Positions 47,885 to 57,258 of a DNA stretch of 64,000 bases are shown one piece after another; position 1 is the first letter of the stretch; each line of letters begins with the position of its first letter. This DNA comes from Hyphodiscus hymeniophilus. Its lineage: Eukaryota > Ascomycota > Leotiomycetes > Helotiales > Hyphodiscaceae. The DNA is taken from contig VNKQ01000009.1 of NCBI GenBank assembly GCA_016508695.1, forward strand, positions 434,001-498,000, given 5' to 3'. A model generated the notes under the pieces. It was given only the letters and a program-made list of their open reading frames with translations, was not told where the DNA came from and ran no database searches. A program made the translations under genes and the position numbers.

Positions 47885-48439
47885 ATGTCTTCAGAGCCTA
47901 TCTTCTGCTGCGCTAGCGTTGCTCCAGTCAACCCGCAGAACAACACAAAGCCTCATAACGACCCCAACCGAGAAGTCCACAATGCCATATTCAATTCCTT
48001 TATAAATTTTGCATACCGTCGACAAGCCGCAGTAACCTTGATGGCACTCATACAGGGTTACAATCCAGGGACATCTACATCACCAACACTGTCCCCAAGC
48101 AGCGTCAATTCGACTCCACAAGAAATTCCAAAGCCCTTACTAACACCTGAGGAACTCCAAAACAACCCTATCACTCCTAACACACCATATGTCATCCACC
48201 TTACATCTCGACTCGATTTTGGACCCGTCTTGTCCCATCGCTATTTTGTCTGCCCATCGAGCTTGCAGCTTGATTGGATTGAAGTATCGTTAGGGCAGTG
48301 GTGGGCCGCTGGAGAGCAGTTCAAGTTGAAGGTGGAGAAATTGGATGTCAAGTGCTTGGTGGATTCAAAGTTTTATCGCTTGACATTGAGACCAAACCTT
48401 TCGATGAGATTTCCTCCAGCTGAAGAGCAGTTGGGGTAA
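47885..48439 (+). CDS. Hypothetical protein, 184 aa
   Basis: Single exon starting MSSEPIFCCASVAP. No signal peptide and no membrane segment are seen. The N-terminal ~100 residues are Pro/Ser/Asn-rich. The C-terminal part looks folded and beta-rich: YVIHLTSRLDFGPVLSHRYF, then LDWIEVSLGQWWAAGEQFKL and KFYRLTLRPNLSMRF. A TATA box 78 nt upstream and regular composition support a real gene. I do not recognise a family. It lies between another uncharacterised small gene and the Pex11-family gene, all on the plus strand, but spacing of several hundred bases argues for independent transcription. Confidence 0.55.
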   Translation: MSSEPIFCCASVAPVNPQNNTKPHNDPNREVHNAIFNSFINFAYRRQAAVTLMALIQGYNPGTSTSPTLSPSSVNSTPQEIPKPLLTPEELQNNPITPNTPYVIHLTSRLDFGPVLSHRYFVCPSSLQLDWIEVSLGQWWAAGEQFKLKVEKLDVKCLVDSKFYRLTLRPNLSMRFPPAEEQLG

Positions 48440-48940
48440 CTCAAAGGAAGCTGAGGGCTATCGAACGGATAATGGGGATGATATATGGGAAAGATGTTGG
48501 GTTCACGTGAAGTGTTTGAATTATATTCTGATCTGTAACGCTGGTTTCGGGAGGTAAAGAAATTGAATTCCTGCAATGACTTAAACACTTGTCTCTTGTC
48601 TCTTGCTCTTTTAAGCACAATATGCTAACAATGGAGCAGATATATATAAAACATTGGAGTGTGAAAGAAGTGAGCCAAGTCGACCACTAGTTATAGAAAA
48701 AATTAGACTTCTCTTTGAAAGGAGATGAAACGTTGCTGAAGCATTCTACAGGAAGTTGACACGGACCAATCCTTGACGAACCTCGGCCCGCAAATCGCGT
48801 CGGGTCAGAAGTTGTGGCATCCAAGTCAACAACAGACAACTCACATGCTAGCATGCAAGAAGGTAGCCGTCTCTTTCGTCTCCAATACTCTCTCTCCTTC
48901 TTCTTGCAACTGTAGATTTAAACTCTCAATCGTGTTCAAA
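48440..48940. other. Intergenic region upstream of the Pex11-family gene
   Basis: About 500 bp. The open frame of the next gene extends upstream and includes an ATG at 48846, but that extension (MLACKKVAVSF) is unlike the family start, so I treat it as leader. A TATATATAAAA run near 48640 is a possible TATA box. Confidence 0.45.
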
Positions 48941-49876
48941 ATGTCAGAAATACAAGGAATAGCGCCACCCGACACCTCCCCAGAGAAGTCCATCCCACTT
49001 CCCACCCCTCCTTCGATACCCTCTCTACAAACCCTTCGAGACTGGCTTCCTCTCTACCTGCAGAAAACAGATCGAAGCCTCGAACGGCTCTCCACAATCA
49101 TCTCCACGCCCTCAGGAACCGACACTGCCCTCCTGACACTCTGCTACACCTCCCTTCTCGCCTCTTCCGTCATATCCTCGATCTCCCTCCACAGACTGCA
49201 CCGCTCAGCAACAGACCTTATCGCAAGGATCACCGCGCTCCCTCCGAACACCACGGTCATAATTGACACCTCCTCCATTCCCCCTTCTAGACTACTCATC
49301 ACTGCCAAGCGCTTGAAAGCGCTCTCAAGCCTCATCTCGGACTTCAGGATCTTCGCGCGGTTATGGGGCTTGCTTGGGATCTACAAATGGGGGAAACGCA
49401 CAGTTGCGGACCCGCCTGAGGATGACGTGGTTAGGAGGATAGTGTATACACAGGTGCTGGTCAACATCTTCTTCCAGTGCCTAGAGAACGGGGCGTATCT
49501 CTCCTCGAAGGGAGTCATGGGCTGGACTTCGGAAAAGCAGAATAGAGCTTGGATCTGGAGCTCGAGATTCTGGATGGCGCATGTGGGGCTGGATTTCTTG
49601 AGGTTAGGCAGGGTGTTAATGTTGAGGAGGCACAGAGGAACGGAGGAGCAGAAGAGAGTGGATGGACCAAAGGGCGATGTTATTACTGAGAGAGGTGAGC
49701 AAGAATGGAGGGCTGCTTGGGCAAAGGAGGTAATTGTTAATGCGGCGTGGGCTCCGCTAACCTTGCATTGGAGTTTGGAGAAGGGGCTAATCGGGGACTT
49801 TTGGGTGGGTGTTTTGGGGAGTGTCGCTGGTCTTTCGGGGTTGGGTACTTTGTGGAGGAAGAGTGGAGAGATGTAG
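48941..49876 (+). CDS. Peroxisomal membrane protein, PEX11 family (Pex11C-like)
   Basis: Single exon, 311 aa, starting MSEIQGIAPPDTSPEK in a good start context (CAAAATGTC). Pex11 proteins bend and elongate the peroxisome membrane before fission. Seen in order: LQTLRDWLPLYLQKTDRSL, an N-terminal helical region, SDFRIFARLWGLLGIYKWG (Pex11-type amphipathic region), VYTQVLVNIFFQCLENGAYL, SSKGVMGWTSEK, and a C-terminal hydrophobic hairpin (NAAWAPLTLHWSLEKGLI and FWVGVLGSVAGLSGLGTLW). The order and the LENGAYL...KGVMGW block fit the filamentous-fungal Pex11C branch rather than Pex11A. An in-frame upstream ATG exists but adds an unrelated stretch. Proteins of this type are involved in peroxisome and Woronin-body biology; the exact role here is inferred. 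Confidence 0.85.
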   Translation: MSEIQGIAPPDTSPEKSIPLPTPPSIPSLQTLRDWLPLYLQKTDRSLERLSTIISTPSGTDTALLTLCYTSLLASSVISSISLHRLHRSATDLIARITALPPNTTVIIDTSSIPPSRLLITAKRLKALSSLISDFRIFARLWGLLGIYKWGKRTVADPPEDDVVRRIVYTQVLVNIFFQCLENGAYLSSKGVMGWTSEKQNRAWIWSSRFWMAHVGLDFLRLGRVLMLRRHRGTEEQKRVDGPKGDVITERGEQEWRAAWAKEVIVNAAWAPLTLHWSLEKGLIGDFWVGVLGSVAGLSGLGTLWRKSGEM

Positions 49877-50400
49877 TATGCAAAGGAGTTTATTACTATG
49901 GATACCCGACATTTGCGAATTTCTAATGGCTTATCTATTATTGTTACTCGGGATGTTTTGAACACTGGACTGGAGCGCACATGTTTCCATTAGCATATTC
50001 AAAGTCTCTGTTATTGAATTTCGCCATATGATGGGAACACCAAGACAATCATAAACATGCATTTCATATCTCTGGTCAATATCACATCAATCAAAGCAAC
50101 CCGAAAGTCAATATCAACGCTTTAATTTCTGGAAAAAACTTATTAAATCTGTCTTATGAAAAGCACCTCATCAAGACCAATCCATTCCTCCCACAATCCA
50201 GCGGCTCGTCCAACAGTGCAATCTTGAAAAAGCTTTGTCGATGCCCATAGGAAAATAATCATGTTATTCATCCGTATTTCGAAGTTGGGAGTATGTTGTA
50301 TGTGTCGTGTTTGGAGAGTGCTCGATTGTCGAGTCCATGTCGTGAGCTGTATACTCTTGTACATGCACCCATGTATATCCACCACCACCCATCCAAATGC
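49877..50400. other. Intergenic region between convergent genes
   Basis: About 520 bp of 3' flanks; no gene or repeat is evident. Confidence 0.5.
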
Positions 50401-52464
50401 TCAGGTTTGTGCCTCGAAACCACGTTTGCAGCAAGGGCACTCCTCTGTCAAAACCGACTGGCCACCATCAATGTAGATACGACCAAGAGCTCGCTTAGGA
50501 CGTTCAGCGCCATCATCGGGAGGATTGTCAGAACGATCAGCCGCCTTTTGGGTTGATTGGTCAGAAGCGGAACGAGTGGCATTGATCGAGGCTGGAGGGT
50601 CGGATTGGGAGGAATTTGGGCGGCCGGTGTTGGAAGCGATGTTGAGTGAGCAGGGAATGACTGTGTTGATCGCAGGCTCAGCTACACCGAAGGGTCGAAG
50701 AATGGGAGGACCAGTTTGGTAAGGATTGAAGTAATTGGCATTTCTGTTCAAGACAGGATATTGCGGATGACCAGGGCCGACATTGGTGCGATGATTGTAC
50801 GGATGGTACTCGGCTGGATGGTAGTTGGTGTATGGGCGGCTCTTTTCAAGAATAATCGGTGGAAGGTTGGCAAAGCGGCTTTGATAAGTCTCATACTCAC
50901 CTTGAAGAGCCTGTCGATCGTGATCGTGGAGACTTTGACTAACATGGCGGCCTGGCATACCATAAGGGAGACTTTGACTAGTATGCTGACCGGTTTGACC
51001 TAGACCACCGTGGAGTCCCTGAGTACCGTGGAGACCTTGGTTGAATTGGCTGGCTTGACGACCTAAATCCTGAGCTTCACTGTATTGAGTGGCATGGAGA
51101 GGGTTGCCGTACGATCCTGCAGAGGGTTGATAGTAGCTGCGGGGTTCTTGTCGGGTGGGAGGATATTCTTCCATGCCATAATCCTCATCCTCGTCATAAT
51201 CGCAATCATCGTCATCATTGGAGGCAGCAGGAGCAGTTGAAGAAGTGAGTCGACGAGTACCACGAGCAGGATTTCGGCGTGATGTAGCTTGAAGATCAGC
51301 AGCTCTGACTGTCCAAGGCATCTTGACACCAGCCTTAGGCGCACCATTCTGAGCATCAATCTTCGATTTGCCGCTATCATCAATGTCAATAGTGAAGTCG
51401 AGATCATTGACGCGCCTGGGAGGCATCCTACGAGGAGCTCCAATGGAGGACTTCTTCTCCGGAACGACAGGAGCGGCAGCTCTACCATTATTCTTCTTCG
51501 CAACTGCTGACTTTCGGGCTCGGGGCCTACCCTTGGCCTTCTTTGCTGCAGGAGAGACAGCAGGGGATGGGGAAGGGGGATCGCTGCTAACAGCTACATC
51601 GCCGATATTGTCCATCTTGAACTTCTTAAGCTCTGATGTCTCTGTCCTAGGGTTCTTCGCGCTCATTGTGAATAGGTCGTCCTGCACAGTCGCGCCTGCG
51701 TTACGTTTTCGATTATTATTGGAAGCGCCAATAACGACTTGATCCCAAGCGTTGAGGTTGTCTTTGAGATTGTCTTGAACAAGACTCTGCTGGTCGAGTG
51801 CCGCTTGAAGCTGTTGATCAAAATCACCAAGGCTTTCGTGGTCAATTCCAATGGCATCATCGTTTGATCCAGCGTCATCACCCATGACGTTGTTTTGCTT
51901 TTGGTCTGCAAGAGAATCCATGGCAGAGGATGTTGTGTTGTTCGCGAGTGAGAAATTTTGGCGTGGTTGGAGGTATTTGATTGTCGAACAAGGCTGAATT
52001 GTCGAGAGACAACCCATGTTTAAAGGTAAAGGTGCAGAAACGTCACTAGCAATAGTGAATACGTCCTCCTCCAAAGGTGAATCGGCTCGATCACTTGGAA
52101 TATTTTCTTTGTTTAAATTCTCCACGGTACGTACAGCAGTAAACGTGCTACTACCAGGTGGGGGACTTTGCGGTATCGAGGTGCGATATTTACAATAGCC
52201 AGGTACGCTAGGAGCATAGAAATGGCTCGCTGGTCTACTCGTAACGCCCGTCCGGACTTTTTGGTACCAGTGCTGAAAGAGTCTATCTCCAGTATATTGG
52301 CGGCGACTTTGCCCACACTGATCCAGGTCTATCTGCATCTGTCTGGCCAGAGTATCGAAACCAAGTCCACCAGCCTGATCAAATTGGCCGGAAGCGTATC
52401 TGGACTTGGGCAGTACTTCTCTGAGGAAGTACGTTCGCTCTTCTCGGCTCCAGTGCTTGGCCAT
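50401..52464 (-). CDS. SANT/Myb-like domain protein, largely disordered
   Basis: Single exon, 687 aa, starting MAKHWSREERTYFLREVLPK. Residues 1-75 resemble a Myb/SANT-like DNA-binding helix set that opens many ascomycete proteins: HWSREERTYFL, then FDTLARQMQIDLD and YTGDRLFQHWYQKV, with the spaced aromatic residues of that fold. The central part is disordered, with basic AT-hook-like patches (KKAKGRPRARKSAVAKK) and a Gln/Gly/Ser/His-rich stretch with repeated GLHG and HxSQSL segments. The extreme C-terminus is conserved-looking: LGRIYIDGGQSVLTEECPCC, a CxCC cluster that might bind a metal. It is probably a nuclear chromatin or transcription protein. No named orthologue is recognised, and the domain call is by pattern only. 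Confidence 0.75.
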   Translation of the reverse strand: MAKHWSREERTYFLREVLPKSRYASGQFDQAGGLGFDTLARQMQIDLDQCGQSRRQYTGDRLFQHWYQKVRTGVTSRPASHFYAPSVPGYCKYRTSIPQSPPPGSSTFTAVRTVENLNKENIPSDRADSPLEEDVFTIASDVSAPLPLNMGCLSTIQPCSTIKYLQPRQNFSLANNTTSSAMDSLADQKQNNVMGDDAGSNDDAIGIDHESLGDFDQQLQAALDQQSLVQDNLKDNLNAWDQVVIGASNNNRKRNAGATVQDDLFTMSAKNPRTETSELKKFKMDNIGDVAVSSDPPSPSPAVSPAAKKAKGRPRARKSAVAKKNNGRAAAPVVPEKKSSIGAPRRMPPRRVNDLDFTIDIDDSGKSKIDAQNGAPKAGVKMPWTVRAADLQATSRRNPARGTRRLTSSTAPAASNDDDDCDYDEDEDYGMEEYPPTRQEPRSYYQPSAGSYGNPLHATQYSEAQDLGRQASQFNQGLHGTQGLHGGLGQTGQHTSQSLPYGMPGRHVSQSLHDHDRQALQGEYETYQSRFANLPPIILEKSRPYTNYHPAEYHPYNHRTNVGPGHPQYPVLNRNANYFNPYQTGPPILRPFGVAEPAINTVIPCSLNIASNTGRPNSSQSDPPASINATRSASDQSTQKAADRSDNPPDDGAERPKRALGRIYIDGGQSVLTEECPCCKRGFEAQT

Positions 52465-53679
52465 TTTGAACGAAGGGGAAGAAATCTATTGGATAAGAAG
52501 TTAGCTTCAAGAAGCATTATACCATTAAATGCATGCCCAGTGAGCGGGTAAGGGTACTAGGTCTAACTCATAACGGTGGCTACATAGGGATAGGACGAAG
52601 AAAGACAGGGAGTCCAAATTATGTCAGGGGAAGCAGCAAAGGAAAAGGAGAGGAACCAAGAGAACTTTTGGCATGGAGAGGTAGCCTCAAACCATGCGAG
52701 AAGAACGGGAAAACTAATATAACATACTTTGTAGTATCTGAAGCACGAGCTCTTGCCCATCTAGCGATGTTGAAGTCTTGGTATAGCGTGTACGGTTGCG
52801 ATATCGATGAGACTCGACAACTAATTCCAGGTCGTTTTTTCGTACTATTTGTTGTTAGACAGTTGCAGAAACAAATGTTAGAAAAACCCTTTCGGCGTAG
52901 GGAAACGCGGTACAAGTGGTGATTTTGATGCCTGTGATTCCCGGTGTACTTTCACTCATGGCTCAGAGGCTTTCGGAGAGTCGGGATACGACGCCTGAAA
53001 TCATCCAAATGGAAATAAATGGGAATGAATGCAGATGGCCTACTTGGAAATGCATCAATGAGAAAGTAGCAGCAAGATAGCCAGCATAGCTATTCATCAG
53101 GTCAATACCTTCTTTCTTGAGGCAACCCGATCAACAGGACAGCAACACAAAAGCTATTAGAGTACGTACAGGGATCGAAGGTACCAAAGGCTCTCTTGAC
53201 ATTGCTTCCCTGTCCAGCGGGGAATCTACGGCTCGTTAGTTAGCTTTGAATGAGAGAAAATTGTGTCGCAGCTGAGTTTGTAATTCTTCTCTGTCTAGTG
53301 TGAATTGTTTTGTTGACAAGAACCTACCAACTATAGGCGAACAGGCTCTAGCTGAGTTCGTGGTCCTTCTTTGTATAAGGTACCTAGTGCCAATTGTTCT
53401 GTTGACTAGAATTGGCAACTAGCCGGACAGGCTCCAGAAGCCTTCAGCAAAAACTGGCTCTAGTGTGTATAAGCAAGTAACATAAAAGCCTTTTTGTTAG
53501 TGGAAACAATGGGACATGAGCGGGTACCGAATGTCGATGGTTTGAGACACCATTCAGCAACAGCCTCGTGGATTCCTGGAGAGCCAACTACTAGGCGATA
53601 TCGGTCGACTGAGAACCTGTAGGAAAACATCGCATTGCAAAAGCCTTCACTGTCAAAGGTGTCTGCGGTTTGAAAAGCT
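52465..53679. other. Intergenic region with a diverged tandem repeat
   Basis: About 1.2 kb between the start of the SANT-like gene and the end of the p34 gene. It holds the imperfect duplication listed next. Other open frames are short and overlapping. Confidence 0.5.
53271..53436. repeat. Imperfect tandem duplication, unit about 80 bp
   Basis: Unit 1 runs from GCTGAGTTTG (53271) through TTGTTTTGTTGACAAGAA to ACAGGCTCT (53349). Unit 2 runs from GCTGAGTTCG (53351) through TTGTTCTGTTGACTAGAA to ACAGGCTCC (about 53435). Many differences are C/T or G/A transitions, plus a few indels. No terminal repeats or open frame are present. Confidence 0.75.
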
Positions 53680-54709
53680 CTATAATGTCTTCATTATCTC
53701 GCCAACAGCTTTTGCTGCGAGTTTCTTTCTCTCTGACTCTGGCAGATCCGCGCCCATATCTACCTGCGTTAATGAATTTCTAGATGATAGGAGAAAATAC
53801 TTACCTCTCACAGCCTGCATCTTCAACATCATAGTCTGTAGTTTCTCTACTTCATCGTCCTGATCGTCGTCATTTTCGTCTTCCTCCAGGTCCAGACCGC
53901 CTCCGTAAATTGCCCTCTTCATACCAGCCATCTCCATTTCCATTTCTTCTGCGTCGATTCCGAAACCTTTGGAACCTTCTGCTTCATCGTCCTCCTCATC
54001 GAAATCCTCCAAATCTACCTCTCCACTTTCATCATCACCTTCCCAATCATTGCTTTCCAAAGCTTCTTTTAATCTTCCGAGCCCCGTCGGTTCTGCGAGA
54101 GCCTCAACATCATGACTTCTTTTTTAGAGCAGGGGGACACTCACCTGAGAACTCATTTCTACCCTTGCTCGCAAAATCAATATATTCAAAGCCACTCTTC
54201 TGGCAGAGCTCTTCCCACTCATCAAAACTTTTCTCCAAATACGGTGTGATCGACTGAGGCATTCCCACCGCCAAACAGACTCCGTCCCAAGAGGCACCGC
54301 AGCCTTTCTTGGCGACTTCAGCTACATTCTCGAGCAGAGCTTGAATGGCTTCTAAGCCGGCGTTGTCGATCGGCTTGCTGAAACAAACAATGAAGGCGCC
54401 AAGTACCGTGATGACCTCACGTGCTTCTGGCTTCAAGAATTCGGAGGCCCACACTTTGGGATCTGTGACTTCATCGAGCCAGATGGGGACTTCAGCTTTG
54501 TAGTAGGGAGTGACAATGTTGAGGTTATGTGTTGTGCCAGCAATAGAACCTTCTGTCTTTGATGGTATTGCGTTTGTGAGACCTGCGTCATGTTAGAAGT
54601 TAGACATCGGCTAATCCGGTCAGGGGTAAGTTGTACCTTTGATAAGGGAAGCGAGACCATCGTTAGGGGGACTGACGGCAAGAATGCGTCTTGGGTGTAA
54701 TATGTTCAT
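53680..54709 (-). CDS. Alpha/gamma-adaptin-binding p34 (AAGAB/Irc6) family protein
   Basis: Four exons (54709..54637, 54582..54145, 54092..53805, 53759..53680) encode 292 aa, all phases consistent. Members bind clathrin-adaptor subunits and act in AP-1/AP-2 assembly and vesicle traffic; yeast Irc6 is the counterpart. The N-terminal half is Ras/Rab-like but lacks a canonical P-loop: RRILAVSPPNDGLASLIKGL. It continues with TTHNLNIVTPYYKAEVPIWL, a beta-strand region (EVITVLGAFIVCFSKP), and GAGLAVG-like GVCLAVGMPQ. FEYIDFASKGRNEF is followed by a long acidic linker (DDDQDDEVEKLQTMMLKMQA). It ends MGADLPESERKKLAAKAVGE, matching the conserved C-terminal helix of the family. The last intron offers two close acceptors; only GTAG|AT, not the CAG four bases before it, keeps the frame. 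Introns are 45-54 nt. Confidence 0.85.
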
Positions 54710-55351
54710 TGTGAGAGGAGTTAGAGCGGAAGTTGATGGTGTGATGACAATTGGAAGTCAAGAGAGGAACCAAGGGAAGTCAAAGAATAACGGAGGCAAG
54801 AAAACTCAGTATCTGGCTTTGACCAAGCGCCTAGTCAAAGGATTGCAGTGAAGATATTGTAGAACATCAGCATTAGAAAGCCCAAGAGCCACGTGATAAT
54901 ATGCCACTTTTGGTCTAGTGGTTTACTCACGCACGTGACCGTACAGAAGAGCACAGTCATAATTACTCAGCAGCTCAGTAATTAGAGCTCCCGGACAGAC
55001 ACCTACTATTGTTAACATATATAGAGGCAGTCCGTTAGAGGCAGTTTGTGCAGATCGCTTATGAGAGTAGAGCAATGAGGATCAACTTAGAGCTTGCTAT
55101 GCTTGGAGCGTTTTATGGACTTCACTACGGTACCAGGGAATGATACCAAAGTCCATTTTGAAGACCTTCAGCAGTCCTCACCATTCGTTGCACAAGGTGA
55201 CGGGATTTATGGCCTAATTTTAGACTTTCACTGAAGATGCATGTTCTCTGCTGAACTTGCCAAACTGGCAACACACATGCAGGCTTTTCCCCAAACGCCA
55301 TATCAATCTGACCCAAACCACATATCCTTCATGATTTCTCCCCTTGATATA
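54710..55351. promoter_or_regulatory. p34-gene promoter side with two CACGTG boxes
   Basis: CACGTG occurs at 54890-54895 and 54932-54937, spaced 42 bp start to start, 181-228 bp upstream of the p34 ATG. Flanks read CCACGTGAT and GCACGTGAC. These are E-box-type sites. The rest of the interval is the 3' flank of SMD3. Confidence 0.5.
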
Positions 55352-55962
55352 TCAACCTCTCGGTGCACCACCCCGTCCGCTCGCTCGCGCCCTGCTGACC
55401 GTAGCTCTTCCTCTAGCCAACCCAACACCTCTGCCCTTCACACCTCTACTTCTGAACATGGGAGCATTTCTACATAACACAGCACATCAGTCTCTGAACT
55501 CCGTGGCTGAGATGGAAAATAATCATATAATCCAAGCTCGATGTAAGAGGGGGTATACGCACCTAAGCATATCAGGCACAATGAAGAACCGCACATGCGA
55601 GCCACGGATGTAGACTTGATCGAGATGGCTTACTCGGCCATCGCGCGCTGTAACGGTGATATCCTTCAGTTGGATGTTCATGTTGTCTTCGGCTGTAGCA
55701 CCATTTTATCAGCATCGTTATTGTGAGGAGGATATGTGGTTTGCGCAAACCCACCTTCGAGGAGCTTGCCGCGGTAAACTTGGCCGGATGTGATCTCGAG
55801 AGTGATGACATGGCCCTACAGAGAAGAGAGTCAGTATCAGCCTGGATTGCTTCTGCTCTCCTCCGTTTGCGAGGGGAGATGACAGCGGTGGGGTGGGGAG
55901 AATGGCAGACGTACCTGCGCCTCGTTGAGCAGCTTGATTGGTATTCCGATTGTGCTCGTCAT
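55352..55962 (-). CDS. SMD3: Small nuclear ribonucleoprotein SmD3
   Basis: Four exons (55962..55915, 55815..55755, 55692..55563, 55469..55352) encode 118 aa, normal for SmD3. It is one of seven Sm proteins forming the ring on U1, U2, U4 and U5 snRNAs in the spliceosome. The Sm1 motif reads GHVITLEITSGQVYRGKLLE and ends in AEDNMNIQLKDI; the Sm2 motif reads HLDQVYIRGSHVRFFIVPDM. The opening MTSTIGIPIKLLNEAQ and the LRNAPMFRSRG segment are diagnostic for D3. The tail is Arg/Gly-rich (GVKGRGVGLARGRATVSRAR), a target of arginine methylation in the family. The three introns (99, 62 and 92 nt) make up about 40 percent of the gene. The reading frame and splice phases are fully consistent. Confidence 0.95.
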
Positions 55963-56213
55963 GATTTATCGAGATATTTGGTGGATTTTTGAAGTACTAC
56001 TGGAGATGCAGAGCGGGTACGTAAACTCGTCGAGAGGTTGGAGACTGTGCTTGGTGTTGGCAGTGTGAGGTCGCTCAAATTATTTGAAAATCCACGCTAG
56101 TGATCTTGAAGCTCTTTTTAGCGCGTACTGTATTCCGGATCCTCCTACTCCTCCAAGCTCAATCGGCCAGACCTCTTTCTTAACCAGCACGAGGTCATGG
56201 GAAGAGAGAGCCG

Positions 56214-57063
56214 ATGGATATGAATACTTTTAATGTCTCAGCAACGTTGAACGTCTTCCGGCTTCTTACGAGACCTACGTTATGCCTACCTCAAGCCACA
56301 ATATCAACGTTCAACCACCTACCAATTCCTTTGAACCAGGCGTTTGGAAAGTACAAAAATGTTGATATCAAGGCTGTAGTATTGGATAAGGATAATTGCT
56401 TTGCTTACCCCAATTCCAACGAGATTCATGAACCATATCGAGTGAGTTTGTACGGGACTTCTTTTCTCCCAATACATCTTGGCCGTTTCATAGGAGTGTG
56501 TAGAGCATCTTCCACACGCTAGTGTCTCTATCTTTCCTCTGAGCATCTCTTTGCCGAAGCCTCATTATTAACACTCACAAGGAGCACTTCCAACGCCTAA
56601 AAGAAGCTTACCCCGGCCGACGCCTCCTGATAGTCTCCAACTCGGCAGGCACCTCCTCCCTAGACCCAAGCCTGTCCTCTGCATCCGCGGTTAAGGCCTC
56701 AACAGGCGTCACTGTGCTTCCACACAGCACGAAGAAGCCCGGTTGCGGTCCCGAAATCATGGAGTACTTCCGCAAGTATCCTGAGACGGGAGTCACGAGA
56801 CCAGACCAGATTGCAGTTGTGGGCGATCGGTTAACTACGGATGTCATGATGGCGAATCTGATGGGGGGCTATGCTGTTTGGGTGAAGGATGGCGTGGTTC
56901 CTGCGGAAAAGAACGGGCTGGTGAGTTGTTCATTGTTAGGAGCGCGAGATAATAGGCTGATGCGCTGCAGTTTGTGAGGATGGAGAAGAGGTTTGCTACG
57001 TTCTTGGAAAAGAGAGGATATGAGGCGCCTGAACCTATGAGCCCTTTTGAGAAAGGGAAATGA
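56214..57063 (+). CDS. GEP4: Mitochondrial phosphatidylglycerophosphate phosphatase Gep4
   Basis: Three exons (56214..56441, 56582..56920, 56971..57063) encode 219 aa. Gep4 is a HAD-superfamily (subclass IIIA) phosphatase that converts phosphatidylglycerophosphate to phosphatidylglycerol, a step of cardiolipin synthesis at the mitochondrial inner membrane. HAD motif I is VVLDKDNCF (Asp58 and Asp60), motif II LLIVSNSAGT, motif III the Lys in STKKPGCG, and motif IV VVGDRLTTDVMMAN. The N-terminus (about 45 residues, few acids, several Arg/Lys and hydroxyl residues) could serve as a mitochondrial targeting segment. Intron 1 is 140 nt and ends in an unusual CACAAG acceptor; no better one keeps the conserved EHFQRLKEAYPGRR. 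The opposite-strand SMD3 gene starts 250 bp away, so the two share a divergent promoter. The protein is slightly longer than yeast Gep4 (185 aa). Confidence 0.93.
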
Positions 57064-57134
57064 ATGGGCCTCATGCTCCTGATAGGAGTGAGGTATGAGG
57101 CTATCTACCCGAAGTACAAAGTGTAGGAAGACGA

Positions 57135-57258
57135 GACATGGAAATCCGAAAACCTTGAAAATGCCAACAAGGCTCCAGTTGAACGACGAGGAGACATGGA
57201 AATCCGAAAGCCTTGAAAATGCCAACAAGGCTCCAGTTGAACGACGAGGAGACAATGG
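57135..57258. repeat. 58-bp tandem duplication downstream of GEP4
   Basis: Two copies start at 57135 and 57193, each beginning GACATGGAAATCCGAAA and running through CCTTGAAAATGCCAACAAGG to GAACGACGAGGA. They differ by one A/G change and by a short difference at the left edge. A third copy begins at 57251 and breaks off after a few bases. The near identity indicates a recent duplication. Confidence 0.92.
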
